A stretch of DNA of 38,805 nucleotides from Halothiobacillaceae bacterium. Its GTDB lineage: Bacteria > Pseudomonadota > Gammaproteobacteria > Halothiobacillales > Halothiobacillaceae. The stretch covers positions 1 to 38,805 of the forward strand of contig JAQVHL010000023.1 of assembly GCA_028696185.1 (NCBI GenBank), given 5' to 3'. The notes below the pieces were generated by a model that was not told the DNA's origin, ran no database searches, and worked only from the letters and a program-made list of their open reading frames with translations. Made by a program: the position numbers and the translations under genes. Below are positions 15,494 through 24,011 of the stretch, piece by piece; the stretch's first letter is position 1; each line of letters opens with the position of its first letter.

Positions 15494-16158
15494 GCGCGCA
15501 AGCTCCCGCCGGGCATCAGATCCGCGAAGGACTCCAGCGCGGAAAACTCGGCTGTCTCCACCACATCGCCCCGACTGTCAGGACGACGCACGGCCAGCAG
15601 ATGGCGAATGCCGTAGGCACGCGCGGCCCGCAATACGCAGAGGTTATCGTCCACCAGCAGGGTACGCGCGGGATCGAAGGGGTGCGCGCGCATCAGCGCC
15701 TCCCAGAAGCGCGCGTCTTCCTTGGGATAACCGTAATCGTGCGAGGAAACCGCTTCATCGAAATGCCCACCCAGGGCGGTGCGCGAGAGCTTGAGGTTCA
15801 GGCTGGCCCGGTGCGCGTTGGTGACGATCCGCACGGTGCGCCCTTCCGCCCGCATTTGGTCGAGGAAGTCGATGACGCCGGGATGCTCGGCTATCAGATG
15901 CGCCACTTCCTGCTTGAGCGCGACGATATCCAGCTCCAGCAAGGCGCTCCAGTAATCCAGACAGTACCAGTGCAGGGTGCCGCGCACCGCTTTATACCGC
16001 GCAAGCAGGTGCTCCTGCGCATGGGCAGGCGGCAGGCCATGCCGCTGCGCATACCCTTTGGGCAGGTGCTCCAGCCAGAAGTGATTGTCGAAATGCAGGT
16101 CGAGCAGCGTGCCATCCATGTCCAGCAGGAGCGTATCGATCGCAGAAAGGGGAATCAT
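15490..16158 (-). CDS. yrfG: HAD-family nucleotidase, YrfG-like (GMP/IMP nucleotidase)
   Basis: The 222-aa product is a haloacid-dehalogenase-type phosphatase. Motif I is LLDMDGTLLD with nucleophile Asp13 and acid/base Asp15; motif II is IVTNAHR, the Lys is in YPKEDARF, and motif IV is LLVDDN. FDNHFWLEHLPKGYA and AVRGTLHWYCLDYWS are typical of YrfG, which in E. coli dephosphorylates GMP and IMP. I placed the start at the ATG at 16158, with GAAGGA seven bases upstream, rather than the GTG at 16173, which would bury that site in the coding region. Its stop overlaps the start of the ABC ATPase (ATGA). A link between nucleotidase and exporter is not known to me. Confidence 0.82.
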   Translation of the reverse strand: MIPLSAIDTLLLDMDGTLLDLHFDNHFWLEHLPKGYAQRHGLPPAHAQEHLLARYKAVRGTLHWYCLDYWSALLELDIVALKQEVAHLIAEHPGVIDFLDQMRAEGRTVRIVTNAHRASLNLKLSRTALGGHFDEAVSSHDYGYPKEDARFWEALMRAHPFDPARTLLVDDNLCVLRAARAYGIRHLLAVRRPDSRGDVVETAEFSALESFADLMPGGSLRA

Positions 16159-16298
16159 CGGGATGTCCTTCACGCAAATGTAGGGAACATGACAGGAAGC
16201 GCGCCGTTATTTAAACTTAATCAAAGTGTGGATATAAGGGACCTCAATACCCGATAACCGCACGTTTTGATGCGACAGAGGATGGCGTCTGCAACTCA

Positions 16299-16314
16299 CA
16301 TGGAACGTTCCATG
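16299..16314. promoter_or_regulatory. 16-bp perfect palindrome, candidate operator
   Basis: CATGGAACGTTCCATG is a perfect 16-bp dyad in the 197-bp spacer between the divergent HAD and hemerythrin genes, 42 bp upstream of the hemerythrin ATG. Its size and position suit a dimeric repressor or activator site. I do not recognise the regulator. The dyad is directly seen; the role is inferred. Confidence 0.45.
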
Positions 16315-16355
16315 CTAACACTACGGAAGTCTACACGCTTTGAGGGAGACCCATC

Positions 16356-16805
16356 ATGGGGTATGGCATCAACTGGGGACCGGAATTTGAAACCGGCATC
16401 GACATCATCGACGAGCAGCACAGGCGGATTTTCGATTATCTGCTGGAAATCGACCACGCTGTGACGACACATCACGCCGAAGAAGTGGAAAAGGTCGTAC
16501 GCGCGCTGATCGACTACGCCATCTCGCACAACACGTTTGAAGAAAGCCTGATGGAAAAGGCGGGCTACCCAATGCTCGGCCCGCACCATGAAGTGCATGA
16601 AGCCTTCAAGGCCCGCGCACAAGCCTATAACGAGCGACTGGAAAAAGGGGAGGACCCCTTCCGTGTCGGTCGGGAAGTGCGCACCGACATCGCGCTATGG
16701 TTGACCAACCACATCAAGAAAGACGATCAGCATTATGTGCCGTTCGTGAAGAAATCTCTGGAAGGCGGGTTTGTCTCGCGCATGCTGAAGAAATTCTTCA
16801 AGTAA
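16356..16805 (+). CDS. Bacteriohemerythrin
   Basis: The 149-aa product is a single-domain hemerythrin that binds O2 at a di-iron site. All expected ligands are present: His22 (in DEQHRRIF), His58 and Glu62 (HNTFE), His77 and His81 (HHEVH), His119 and Asp124 (HIKKDD, with Tyr127 following). The C-terminus ends in a basic FVSRMLKKFFK helix. Such proteins are proposed to store or deliver oxygen, or to report it, in microaerobic bacteria. The start is set by GAGGGAG seven bases before the ATG. It is monocistronic, with a PAS gene convergent 49 bp downstream and a 16-bp palindrome upstream. Confidence 0.93.
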   Translation: MGYGINWGPEFETGIDIIDEQHRRIFDYLLEIDHAVTTHHAEEVEKVVRALIDYAISHNTFEESLMEKAGYPMLGPHHEVHEAFKARAQAYNERLEKGEDPFRVGREVRTDIALWLTNHIKKDDQHYVPFVKKSLEGGFVSRMLKKFFK

Positions 16806-16854
16806 GCCGCCGCCGCACCGCCAGGGATGGCCTAGCCTGGATAAGGCGACCAGC

Positions 16855-17409
16855 TTACAGTTGACGCATCACATATTCCGTCAGATTGTCTGCCTTCTTC
16901 GAGCGTAGAAAACGCACCAACACCTCCGCACCGTGCTTGCAACGTTCGCTATCGGCCACGTTGCTGGCGTTCTCCGCCTCCAGCATGCGCGTATACAGGG
17001 CATCCCATTCCTCGATCATCTCCCGCTTGGGGATGAAGCGCGCCGAGGTATATCCAACCAAGGTTCCATCACGCACGATCGGCGCCACGCGGGCAAACAC
17101 CCAGTAATGATCGCCGTTCTTGGCCCGGTTCTTGGTCATGCCATAGAACTCCTTCCCGGCCTTGAGCGTCATCCACATCAGGTGAAAAACGGCGCAGGGC
17201 ATGTCGGGATGGCGCAGGATGTTGTGCGGCTGACCGAGCATTTCTTCTTCAGTGTACCCACTGATCTCCACCAGCGAGCGGCTGACATAGGTAATCACGC
17301 CGGACGGATCGGTACGTGACAGGATGGCGCGCATCCCTTCGATCGGCACTTCGCGCCCCGTAACGGGACGGCGCTGCCGTGCGGCGGCTGCCGCCGACAT
17401 CTGACGCAT
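16855..17409 (-). CDS. Stand-alone PAS protein (Aer-type PAS)
   Basis: The 184-aa cytoplasmic product has one PAS domain at about residues 25-135. The pattern TDPSGVITYVSRSLVEISGYTEEEMLGQPHNILRHPDMP, followed by MWMTLKAGKEFYGMTKNRAKNGDHYWVFARVAPI, is that of the FAD-binding Aer aerotaxis sensors and their relatives. Unlike Aer it has no transmembrane anchor, HAMP or methyl-accepting signalling domain. The C-terminal 50 residues are helical and unrecognised. The ATG at 17409 is supported by AAGGGGAG six bases upstream. Output must pass to another protein, perhaps by competing with or docking to a chemoreceptor; that is inference. Confidence 0.85.
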   Translation of the reverse strand: MRQMSAAAAARQRRPVTGREVPIEGMRAILSRTDPSGVITYVSRSLVEISGYTEEEMLGQPHNILRHPDMPCAVFHLMWMTLKAGKEFYGMTKNRAKNGDHYWVFARVAPIVRDGTLVGYTSARFIPKREMIEEWDALYTRMLEAENASNVADSERCKHGAEVLVRFLRSKKADNLTEYVMRQL

Positions 17410-17519
17410 GATGACTCCCCTTCCATGAATCAGAAAAACTGATACATCAATTTTAAATATGTATTATTCGTGCAATATAACCTTAATATTTCACTAAGGA
17501 AACAAACAAATACACACCC
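17410..17519 (-). promoter_or_regulatory. AT-rich promoter region of the PAS gene
   Basis: This 110-bp spacer is strikingly AT-rich beside GC-rich genes and must hold the promoter of the minus-strand PAS gene. TATATT and TAAAAT offer -10 candidates, but no pair with a convincing -35 stands out. A dyad TGATACATCA lies at 17440-17449 and a small hairpin ATCAG-AAAAA-CTGAT at 17429-17443. The dyad resembles an FNR half-site pair but has the wrong spacing. Confidence 0.4.
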
Positions 17520-20027
17520 TTAACGCAAAGCGCGTCCCGGCGGAGCACTCACCACCTGACGCATCAGACCCAGGACAAACAGCAGGGTCAGCCCCACCCC
17601 GCCCGCCAGCGCCCACAAGGGCAGCGCCGCATTGAAGCGCCAGGGCAATTCGAACACCCAGACCGACAGCCCCATTCCCAGCACGCTGGCCGCCAGGGTA
17701 GCCAGCACCGCCGCAAGCATCCCCAGCGCCAAGAACTCCACCAGCAAGGCCCCGGCGACCTGCCGCCGCCGCGCACCCAGCACGCGCAGCAAGGCCGCCT
17801 CGCGCAGGCGCTCGCGGCGTGTGGACAGGAAGGCCGCATGCAGCACGGTCAGGCCCGCGAGCACCGTGAACAGGAACACGTACTGCACGGCCACCGTGGC
17901 ACGGTCCATCACCCCGCGCACCTGAGCGAGCAGGGCATCGAGATCGAACAGGGTCAGGGTGGGGAAACGCTCCAGCAGGCGCCGGTAGGTTTCCTCGCGG
18001 CCCGCCGGCAAATGGAAGCTGGTGATGTACTGCGCCGGATGACGGTCAAGAAACCCCGGCGGGGCGACGACAAAAAAGTTCGGCCGCATCGAATCCCACT
18101 GCACCGAACGCACGCTACGCACCACCGCCTCCACTGGCGCGCCATTGATATCGAAACGCAGCCGGTCCCCCAGGCCGAAGCCCAGCCGTTCGCCGATGCC
18201 CTCTTCAATGGAAAACGCGCCGGATTCGCTATCGCCCGCTGTCCACCAGCGCCCGGCGAGCAGGCGGTTATCGCTGGGCAGCGCGGCCGCCCAGGACAGA
18301 TTGAACTCACGCAGGGCCAGGCGCTGGGCCCGCGCATCGGCATAGTCCTCACCGCGAACCGGCCGCTCATTGATGGCCGTCAGGCGGGCGCGCAGCATGG
18401 GATAAACGCCGGCAGGACGGATACCTTCCTCCGCAAAAAACGCCTGCAGGGCCGGCAGCTCATCCGGCTGGATATTGATGGCGAAATAATTCGGCGCATC
18501 CGCAGGCAACTGGGTACGCCAGGCCTCCAGCAGATCCACGCGCACCACGCCCAGCACCAGCAGCACCGCCAGCCCCAGACTGAGTGCGGACAACTGCGCG
18601 GCGCCGGCATGCGGATGCCGGGTGAGCGCCGCCAACCCCAGGCGCGCACCACCCGAGAAGCGCAGCCGTCCGAACAGACGCAGGGCGCCCCAGGCGGCGA
18701 GGTAGACCACCCCAAGCAAGCCCAGCAAACCCAGACTCAGCACCAGCGCCAGTGTGGGTTCGCGCGCCTGCATCAGCACCAGCAGCCCCATGGCCAGCAG
18801 GGCGGCGGCAAACAACAGGGCCGAGCCCGGCGTGGGCGCCGGCAAGTCACGGCGCAGCACACGCAAGGGCGGCGTGCGGTGCAGGCGCACCAGCGCCGGC
18901 AGGGCGAAACCGAGCAGGGCCACCTGCGCCGTAGCCAGCCCCATGCCCACCGCCCCCAGCCCCGGGGCCGGCAGACGCACGGTCAGGAGCCCCTCCATCA
19001 AGGCCGCCAGCCCGAACTGCGCGAGAAAACCGAACAGCACACCCGGCACGCTGGCCGCGAGCCCCAGGGCGACCAGACGCAGCACGTACAGGCGCAGGAT
19101 GGTCGATGAGGACGCGCCCAGGGCGCGCATCAATGCCGCACTGTCCTGCTGGCGGCTCTGGTAATGCCGCGCCGCCAGCACCAGCGCCGCGCCGGACAGC
19201 AGCACCGCCACCACCGCCGACAGCCCCAGGAACTGCCGCGCGCGATCCAGCGCCGCACGGAACTCCGGGCGCGCATCCTCCACGCCCTCGCTGCGCGCCC
19301 CGGAGGGCCAGCGCGCCTGAGTGCGTTCGGCAAAGCGCGTCAGAGCTGCGTCAGGGCCGGCAAGCAATAGCTGGTGACGAACCCGGCTGACCGGCGTCAC
19401 CAGCCCGGTCGCCGGAACATCCGCAAGGTTCATCATCAGGGTCGGCGCGGGCTGGAAGAACTCACCGCCGGCATCGGGTTCGGCCGCCAGCATCCGGGTC
19501 AGGCGCAGACTCGCGTGCCCCACCGCCAGGCGGGCCCCCGGCTGCACACCCAGCACCGCAAACAGGCGCGCCTCCCCCCAAACCTCGCCCGGCGCCGGAC
19601 CGGCGGCTTCATCGCGCTCCGCTCCGCCTGGCGCGTCAGCGCTGGCCAGCCGGCCGCGCAGCGGATACCCCTCGCCAACCGCCTTGATCTGCACCAGGGA
19701 AGACGCCTCCCCAGCCATGATGACACTGGGAAAGCCCAGCGTGCGCGCCACACGCAGGCCCAGCGCCCGCGCGTCCTCATCCAGCGCCGCATCGAAGGCA
19801 TTCGCGCTGGAAAGACGCCGGTCCGCCGCCAGGAACTCCCCCGCCTGGGCCTGCATGCCGCGTTCGACGCGATCGGTAAAAAAAGCCACGGCGGAAACGG
19901 CGGCCACCGCCACGCACAGCGCAAGCAACATGGCCCCCAGCGAGCCTCCGCGCAGCTCGCGCCACAGACCGCGCAGGGCAAGTCCAGACACCACGGACCA
20001 GGGCGTGGCTCCACTCGCGCGGCTCAT
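17520..20027 (-). CDS. ybbP: FtsX-like ABC transporter permease (YbbP family)
   Basis: The 835-aa product is a large inner-membrane permease with two FtsX/MacB-type domains. A first helix lies at about 30-51, followed by a periplasmic domain of about 210 residues. Helices around 265-370 carry LAARHYQSRQQDSAALMRALGAS, more helices follow in the middle, then a second periplasmic part, and the C-terminal helices hold STRRERLREAALLRVLGARRRQVAGALLVEF. This is the YbbP/SalY layout. E. coli YbbAP has been linked to envelope functions, but its cargo is not settled. Its ATG overlaps the ybbA stop (ATGA, 20024-20027). Confidence 0.88.
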   Translation of the reverse strand: MSRASGATPWSVVSGLALRGLWRELRGGSLGAMLLALCVAVAAVSAVAFFTDRVERGMQAQAGEFLAADRRLSSANAFDAALDEDARALGLRVARTLGFPSVIMAGEASSLVQIKAVGEGYPLRGRLASADAPGGAERDEAAGPAPGEVWGEARLFAVLGVQPGARLAVGHASLRLTRMLAAEPDAGGEFFQPAPTLMMNLADVPATGLVTPVSRVRHQLLLAGPDAALTRFAERTQARWPSGARSEGVEDARPEFRAALDRARQFLGLSAVVAVLLSGAALVLAARHYQSRQQDSAALMRALGASSSTILRLYVLRLVALGLAASVPGVLFGFLAQFGLAALMEGLLTVRLPAPGLGAVGMGLATAQVALLGFALPALVRLHRTPPLRVLRRDLPAPTPGSALLFAAALLAMGLLVLMQAREPTLALVLSLGLLGLLGVVYLAAWGALRLFGRLRFSGGARLGLAALTRHPHAGAAQLSALSLGLAVLLVLGVVRVDLLEAWRTQLPADAPNYFAINIQPDELPALQAFFAEEGIRPAGVYPMLRARLTAINERPVRGEDYADARAQRLALREFNLSWAAALPSDNRLLAGRWWTAGDSESGAFSIEEGIGERLGFGLGDRLRFDINGAPVEAVVRSVRSVQWDSMRPNFFVVAPPGFLDRHPAQYITSFHLPAGREETYRRLLERFPTLTLFDLDALLAQVRGVMDRATVAVQYVFLFTVLAGLTVLHAAFLSTRRERLREAALLRVLGARRRQVAGALLVEFLALGMLAAVLATLAASVLGMGLSVWVFELPWRFNAALPLWALAGGVGLTLLFVLGLMRQVVSAPPGRALR

Positions 20028-20716
20028 CGCGCGAGCTCCTCGCTCAATTGCCCGGCGGCAATGCGCACCCGGCGATCACAGCGGGCCGCCAGCTGCGCAT
20101 CATGGGTGACCAGTACCAGCGTGCTGCCATGCCGCTCGCGCAGCGCGAACAAGAGCTCGATGACGCGCTGACCGGTCACGCTGTCCAGATTACCCGTCGG
20201 CTCATCGGCGAACAGCACACGCGGCTCGCCGGCAAAGGCCCGTGCCAGGGCCACCCGCTGCTGCTCCCCCCCGGAAAGCTGACGTGGATAATGGCGGGCG
20301 CGGGGCGTCAGCCCCACCTGTTCCAGCAAGCTCGCCGCCCGCGCCGCCGCCGCCGTCACGCCCGCCAGCTCCAGCGGCAGCAGGACGTTCTCCAGGGCAG
20401 TCAGGCCATCGATCAACTGGAAGGACTGAAACACAAAACCCACCTGTCCGGCGCGCACACGGGCGCGACCGTCCTCATCCAGCCGGTCCAGACGCTCGCC
20501 CAACAGATGAATCTCACCCTCGCTGGGCGTGTCCAGCCCCGCCAGCAGACCCAGCAGGGTGGACTTGCCTGCCCCCGACGGCCCGACGATGGCCAGCGCT
20601 TCACCGGGCGCGACGGCAAGATCGATCTCATGCAAAATGACCAGCTCGCCCTCCGGCCCCGCGACCTTCTGGGTCAGTCGGCGAGTTTCCATGATAGGTG
20701 CGACGGGTTGCGGCAT
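20024..20716 (-). CDS. ybbA: ABC transporter ATP-binding protein (YbbA/LolD type)
   Basis: The 230-aa product is the ATPase for the adjacent YbbP-type permease. Walker A is GPSGAGKS (45-52), the signature [14 protein letters not shown] starts at 148, Walker B is [12 protein letters not shown] (167-178) and the switch region is VTHD. This matches the LolD/MacB/YbbA group. I placed the start at the ATG at 20716, with GGAGA six bases upstream; a longer frame to 20845 would run through the divergent tesA gene. The start codon shares two bases with the opposite-strand tesA ATG, so each gene's control signals lie inside the other's coding region. Confidence 0.9.
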   Translation of the reverse strand: MPQPVAPIMETRRLTQKVAGPEGELVILHEIDLAVAPGEALAIVGPSGAGKSTLLGLLAGLDTPSEGEIHLLGERLDRLDEDGRARVRAGQVGFVFQSFQLIDGLTALENVLLPLELAGVTAAAARAASLLEQVGLTPRARHYPRQLSGGEQQRVALARAFAGEPRVLFADEPTGNLDSVTGQRVIELLFALRERHGSTLVLVTHDAQLAARCDRRVRIAAGQLSEELAR

Positions 20717-21398
20717 GTTGTTTCTCCAGGCTTTGTTCTGTGGCGTATCTGCGGGGCGCGCGAGGCGTGCTTTCCTCCCCCGCGCCCCGCTCCTGTTGCT
20801 TTGCTTGGTCCTGGCGCCCGCCGCGTGGGCGGAAGGGCCGCGCACCCTGCTGATCTTCGGTGACTCACTCAGCGCCGCCTACGGCCTGGAAACCCGCCAG
20901 GGCTGGGTCGCCCGTCTCGCCGCCGGCCTGCCGCCGGACGTGAAGCTCATCAACGCCAGTATCAGCGGCGAAACCACCTCCGGCGGGCTGAGCCGCCTGC
21001 CGGGCCTGCTCGCCACGCACCGCCCCGCCTGGGTCGTACTCGAACTGGGCGCCAATGACGGCCTGCGCGGCCTGCCGCCCCGGCGCATCGAGGACAACAT
21101 CGACCGCCTTCTGGGCATGATACGCACTTCAGGCGCGCAGGCGCTGCTGGTGGGCATCCAGCTTCCGCCAAACTACGGCCCCTTGTATGGCCAGGGATTC
21201 GCGCAAATGTTCCCGCGGCTGGCACGCGCCCACAACGTGCCGCTGGTTCCCTTTCTGCTCGAAGGCGTGGCCGACCGGCCGGAATGGATGCAACCCGATG
21301 GTCTGCACCCGAATGCGCAAGGCCAGGAGCGCGTGCTGGATAACGTGCGCCCTGTCCTTGCGCCCCTGCTGATGAGCCCCCCGGATCGCGCGCCATGA
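20715..21398 (+). CDS. tesA: Periplasmic arylesterase/lysophospholipase TesA (SGNH hydrolase)
   Basis: The 227-aa precursor has a signal peptide ending LLLLCLVLAPAAWA, with cleavage before EGPRTLL. The mature enzyme shows SGNH block I GDSLSAAYG (nucleophile Ser), block III ELGANDGLRG (Asn) and block V DGLHPNAQG (Asp and His), as in E. coli TesA, a thioesterase/lysophospholipase/arylesterase. The start is uncertain. The ATG at 20715 gives about 19 residues before the basic part of the signal peptide and has only a weak AGGTG upstream; a TTG a few codons later is possible. Divergence from ybbA is the arrangement known from E. coli. The stop overlaps murJ (ATGA). Confidence 0.9.
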   Translation: MLFLQALFCGVSAGRARRAFLPRAPLLLLCLVLAPAAWAEGPRTLLIFGDSLSAAYGLETRQGWVARLAAGLPPDVKLINASISGETTSGGLSRLPGLLATHRPAWVVLELGANDGLRGLPPRRIEDNIDRLLGMIRTSGAQALLVGIQLPPNYGPLYGQGFAQMFPRLARAHNVPLVPFLLEGVADRPEWMQPDGLHPNAQGQERVLDNVRPVLAPLLMSPPDRAP

Positions 21399-22951
21399 GC
21401 CGTCGCCTGCTCAAGGCCACCGCCACGGTAGGCGGGATGACGATGTTCTCGCGCGTGCTCGGTTTCGTGCGTGACGTGCTTTTTGCCCGCCTGTTCGGCG
21501 CCGATGGCGGCACGGATGCCTTTTTCGTGGTTTTCAAGATTCCCAATTTCCTGCGCCGGCTGTTCGCCGAAGGCGCCTTCCAGCAAGCCTTCGTTCCGGT
21601 GCTTTCCGAGTACCGCGAAACCCGCTCACGCGAGGAGCTGCGCGAGTTCATCGACAACATGGCCGGCGTGCTGATGGCCGTGCTGTTTCTGGTCACCGCG
21701 CTGGGCGTGGCGGCCGCGCCCCTGATGATCCTGCTCTTCGCGCCCGGCTTTTCCGGTGATGCCGCCCAGCTCGCCCTGGCCGAACAGATGCTGCGCATCA
21801 CTTTTCCCTACCTGCTGTTCATCTCGCTGACCGCCTTCGCCAGCAGCCTGCTCAACGCCTTCGGCAAGTTCGCCATACCGGCGCTGACCCCGATATGGCT
21901 CAATGTGGCACTGATCGGCGCGGCCCTGGGCCTGGCCCCGCTGATGAGCGACCCCATGCTGGGCCTGGCCTGGGGCGTGTTCATCGCCGGCGTGGTGCAG
22001 CTCTTCTTTCAACTGCCCTTCCTCGCGCGGCTGGGGCTGCTGCCCCGCCCACGCTTTCACCTGCGCCATGCCGGGGTCATCAAGACCGTCAAGCTGATGG
22101 CCCCGGCGATCTTCGGCGCCTCGGTCACCCAGATCAACCTGCTGCTGGACACCGTCATCGCCTCCTTCCTGATCGCAGGCAGCGTCACCTGGCTTTATTA
22201 CTCCGACCGGCTGGTGGAACTGCCGCTGGGCGTGTTCGGCGTCGCGCTGGCCACCGTCATCCTGCCCCGCCTGTCCCGCGAATTCGCCCGACAGACACAG
22301 GACGAGTTCAACCGCACCCTGGACTGGAGCCTGCGGATGACGCTGCTCATCGCCGTGCCGGCCACCCTGGGCCTGATGCTGTTCGGCGCGGCCATACTGG
22401 CCACCCTGTTCCAGTACGGGGCCTTCGACACGGAAGACACGCGCATGGTCAGTCTGGCCCTGATGGCTTACGCCGCCGGCCTGCCCGCCTTCCTGCTCAT
22501 CAAGGTGCTGGCGCCGGGCTTCTACGCCCGACAGGACACCGCCACGCCGGTCAAGATCGGCCTGATCGCGGTATTTTCGAACATCGGCTTCAAGATCGTG
22601 CTGGTCCTGCCCTGGATCAGCCTGGGTTTCGCCGCCGCACACGCGGGCCTCGCCCTGGCCACCGCTCTGGCCGCCTGGGTGAATGCCGGCCTGCTGGGCT
22701 GGGCCCTGCGCCGGCGCGGCCTCTACCGGCCCGGCGCCGGCTGGCCGGCGCTGCTCCTGCAACTGGCCGGCGGCAGTCTGGCCATGATCGCCTTCGCCGT
22801 CCTGGCCCTGCCGGAGCAGGCCCGCTGGGACGAATGGGGGCTCGCCTGGCGCGCCCTGACGCTGACCGGCCTGCTCGCAGGTGCCGCCGCCAGCTTCTTC
22901 CTTGCCGCCCTGGCCCTGGGCCTGCGCCCTTCCGTACTGCGGCGCGGGTAA
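21395..22951 (+). CDS. murJ: Lipid II flippase MurJ
   Basis: The 518-aa product is a 14-helix inner-membrane MOP-superfamily flippase that moves lipid II across the membrane for peptidoglycan synthesis. The N-terminus SRVLGFVRDVLFARLFGA with DAFFVVFKIPNFLRRLFAEGAFQQAFVPVL is the MurJ/MviN signature, including the conserved Arg residues of the central cavity. VKLMAPAIFGASVTQINLLLDT and APGFYARQDTATPVKIG are also typical. Length agrees with E. coli MurJ (511). The start overlaps the tesA stop, so tesA and murJ are co-translated. The usual divergent rpsT neighbour is not here. Confidence 0.97.
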   Translation: MSRRLLKATATVGGMTMFSRVLGFVRDVLFARLFGADGGTDAFFVVFKIPNFLRRLFAEGAFQQAFVPVLSEYRETRSREELREFIDNMAGVLMAVLFLVTALGVAAAPLMILLFAPGFSGDAAQLALAEQMLRITFPYLLFISLTAFASSLLNAFGKFAIPALTPIWLNVALIGAALGLAPLMSDPMLGLAWGVFIAGVVQLFFQLPFLARLGLLPRPRFHLRHAGVIKTVKLMAPAIFGASVTQINLLLDTVIASFLIAGSVTWLYYSDRLVELPLGVFGVALATVILPRLSREFARQTQDEFNRTLDWSLRMTLLIAVPATLGLMLFGAAILATLFQYGAFDTEDTRMVSLALMAYAAGLPAFLLIKVLAPGFYARQDTATPVKIGLIAVFSNIGFKIVLVLPWISLGFAAAHAGLALATALAAWVNAGLLGWALRRRGLYRPGAGWPALLLQLAGGSLAMIAFAVLALPEQARWDEWGLAWRALTLTGLLAGAAASFFLAALALGLRPSVLRRG

Positions 22952-23007
22952 CGATTTGCCCCTTTTTCCTTTATCCTATAGCGTTTAACGGGTAAAACGC
23001 CGGTGGC

Positions 23008-23940
23008 ATGGAACTGATTCGCGGCCTGCACAACCTGCACCCCAGGCACCGTGGCAGCGTGGTGACGCTGGGTAATTTCGATGGCGTGCATGTGGGTCAC
23101 CAGGCCGTACTCAGTCAGGCCGGCACGCATGCCCGCGCCCTGGGGCTGCCGATGACCGCCATCAGCTTCGAGCCCATGCCACGCGAGTTCTTCCGCGTAC
23201 AGCCGGCGGTGGCCCGCCTGACCCGCCTGCGCGAGCGCGTCGAGGCGCTGATAGCGGCTGGATGCGTGGACCGCCTGCTCGTGCTGCGCTTCGACAGGCA
23301 GCTGGCCCGCTGGTCGCCCAGCGAATTCATGCGCCGGGTGCTGGTGGACGGCCTGGGCGCACGACACATCGTGGTAGGCGATGATTTCCGCTTCGGACGC
23401 GGACGCGAGGGAGATTTCCAGCGTCTGGCCGAATTCGGCGAGCAGCATGGGTTTGGCGTCGAGGAAGCGCGCTCGGTGCGCGTCGATGGCGTGCGGGTCA
23501 GCAGCACGGCGATCCGCGAGGCGCTGGCAGCGGGGGATCTGCCCACCGCCGAACGCTATCTGGGCCGCCCCTACCGCATGAGCGGGCGGGTCGCTCACGG
23601 CGACAAGCGCGGCCGGCAGATCGGTTTTCCGACTGCCAACATCTACCTGCACCGCGCCCTGTCGCCGGTACAGGGCGTGTTCGTGGTGCGGGTGCAGGGC
23701 GCGGCAGACCAGACGCTGTACGGCGTGGCCAATGTCGGCCCCCGCCCGACAGTCGGCGGCAGCGAGGCGCGGCTGGAAGTGCATTTGTTCGACTTCGCCG
23801 GGGATCTGTACGGCCGGCACCTGGATGTGGATTTCCTGCACGCCCTGCGTCCGGAAAAGCGCTTCGATTCGTTGCCGGAGCTCATCGCGCAGATCGGCCG
23901 CGACGCCGAAGCCGCCCGCGCCTGGCTGGCCGACCGCTAA
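23008..23940 (+). CDS. ribF: Bifunctional riboflavin kinase/FAD synthetase
   Basis: The 310-aa product converts riboflavin to FMN and FMN to FAD. The N-terminal adenylyltransferase domain shows [18 protein letters not shown] (residues 18-35) and [10 protein letters not shown] near 167. The C-terminal kinase domain carries [22 protein letters not shown] and the [24 protein letters not shown] block. Length is typical (313 in E. coli). A 56-bp spacer follows murJ and contains a short inverted repeat GCGTTT/AAACGC (22981-23000). The Shine-Dalgarno is weak. No FMN riboswitch is visible upstream. Confidence 0.97.
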   Translation: MELIRGLHNLHPRHRGSVVTLGNFDGVHVGHQAVLSQAGTHARALGLPMTAISFEPMPREFFRVQPAVARLTRLRERVEALIAAGCVDRLLVLRFDRQLARWSPSEFMRRVLVDGLGARHIVVGDDFRFGRGREGDFQRLAEFGEQHGFGVEEARSVRVDGVRVSSTAIREALAAGDLPTAERYLGRPYRMSGRVAHGDKRGRQIGFPTANIYLHRALSPVQGVFVVRVQGAADQTLYGVANVGPRPTVGGSEARLEVHLFDFAGDLYGRHLDVDFLHALRPEKRFDSLPELIAQIGRDAEAARAWLADR

Positions 23941-24011
23941 CGGGAGCCGCAGGCCGGCTCCACACAAGAATTTTTGATCTGAACCTATTTTTCGACTGGC
24001 GTACATCTTCC

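Noticed and set aside
16260-16300. Sigma-54 promoter before the hemerythrin gene
   Set aside because: GATGGCGTCTGCAAC resembles the -24/-12 pattern only loosely; the GG-GC spacing does not fit.
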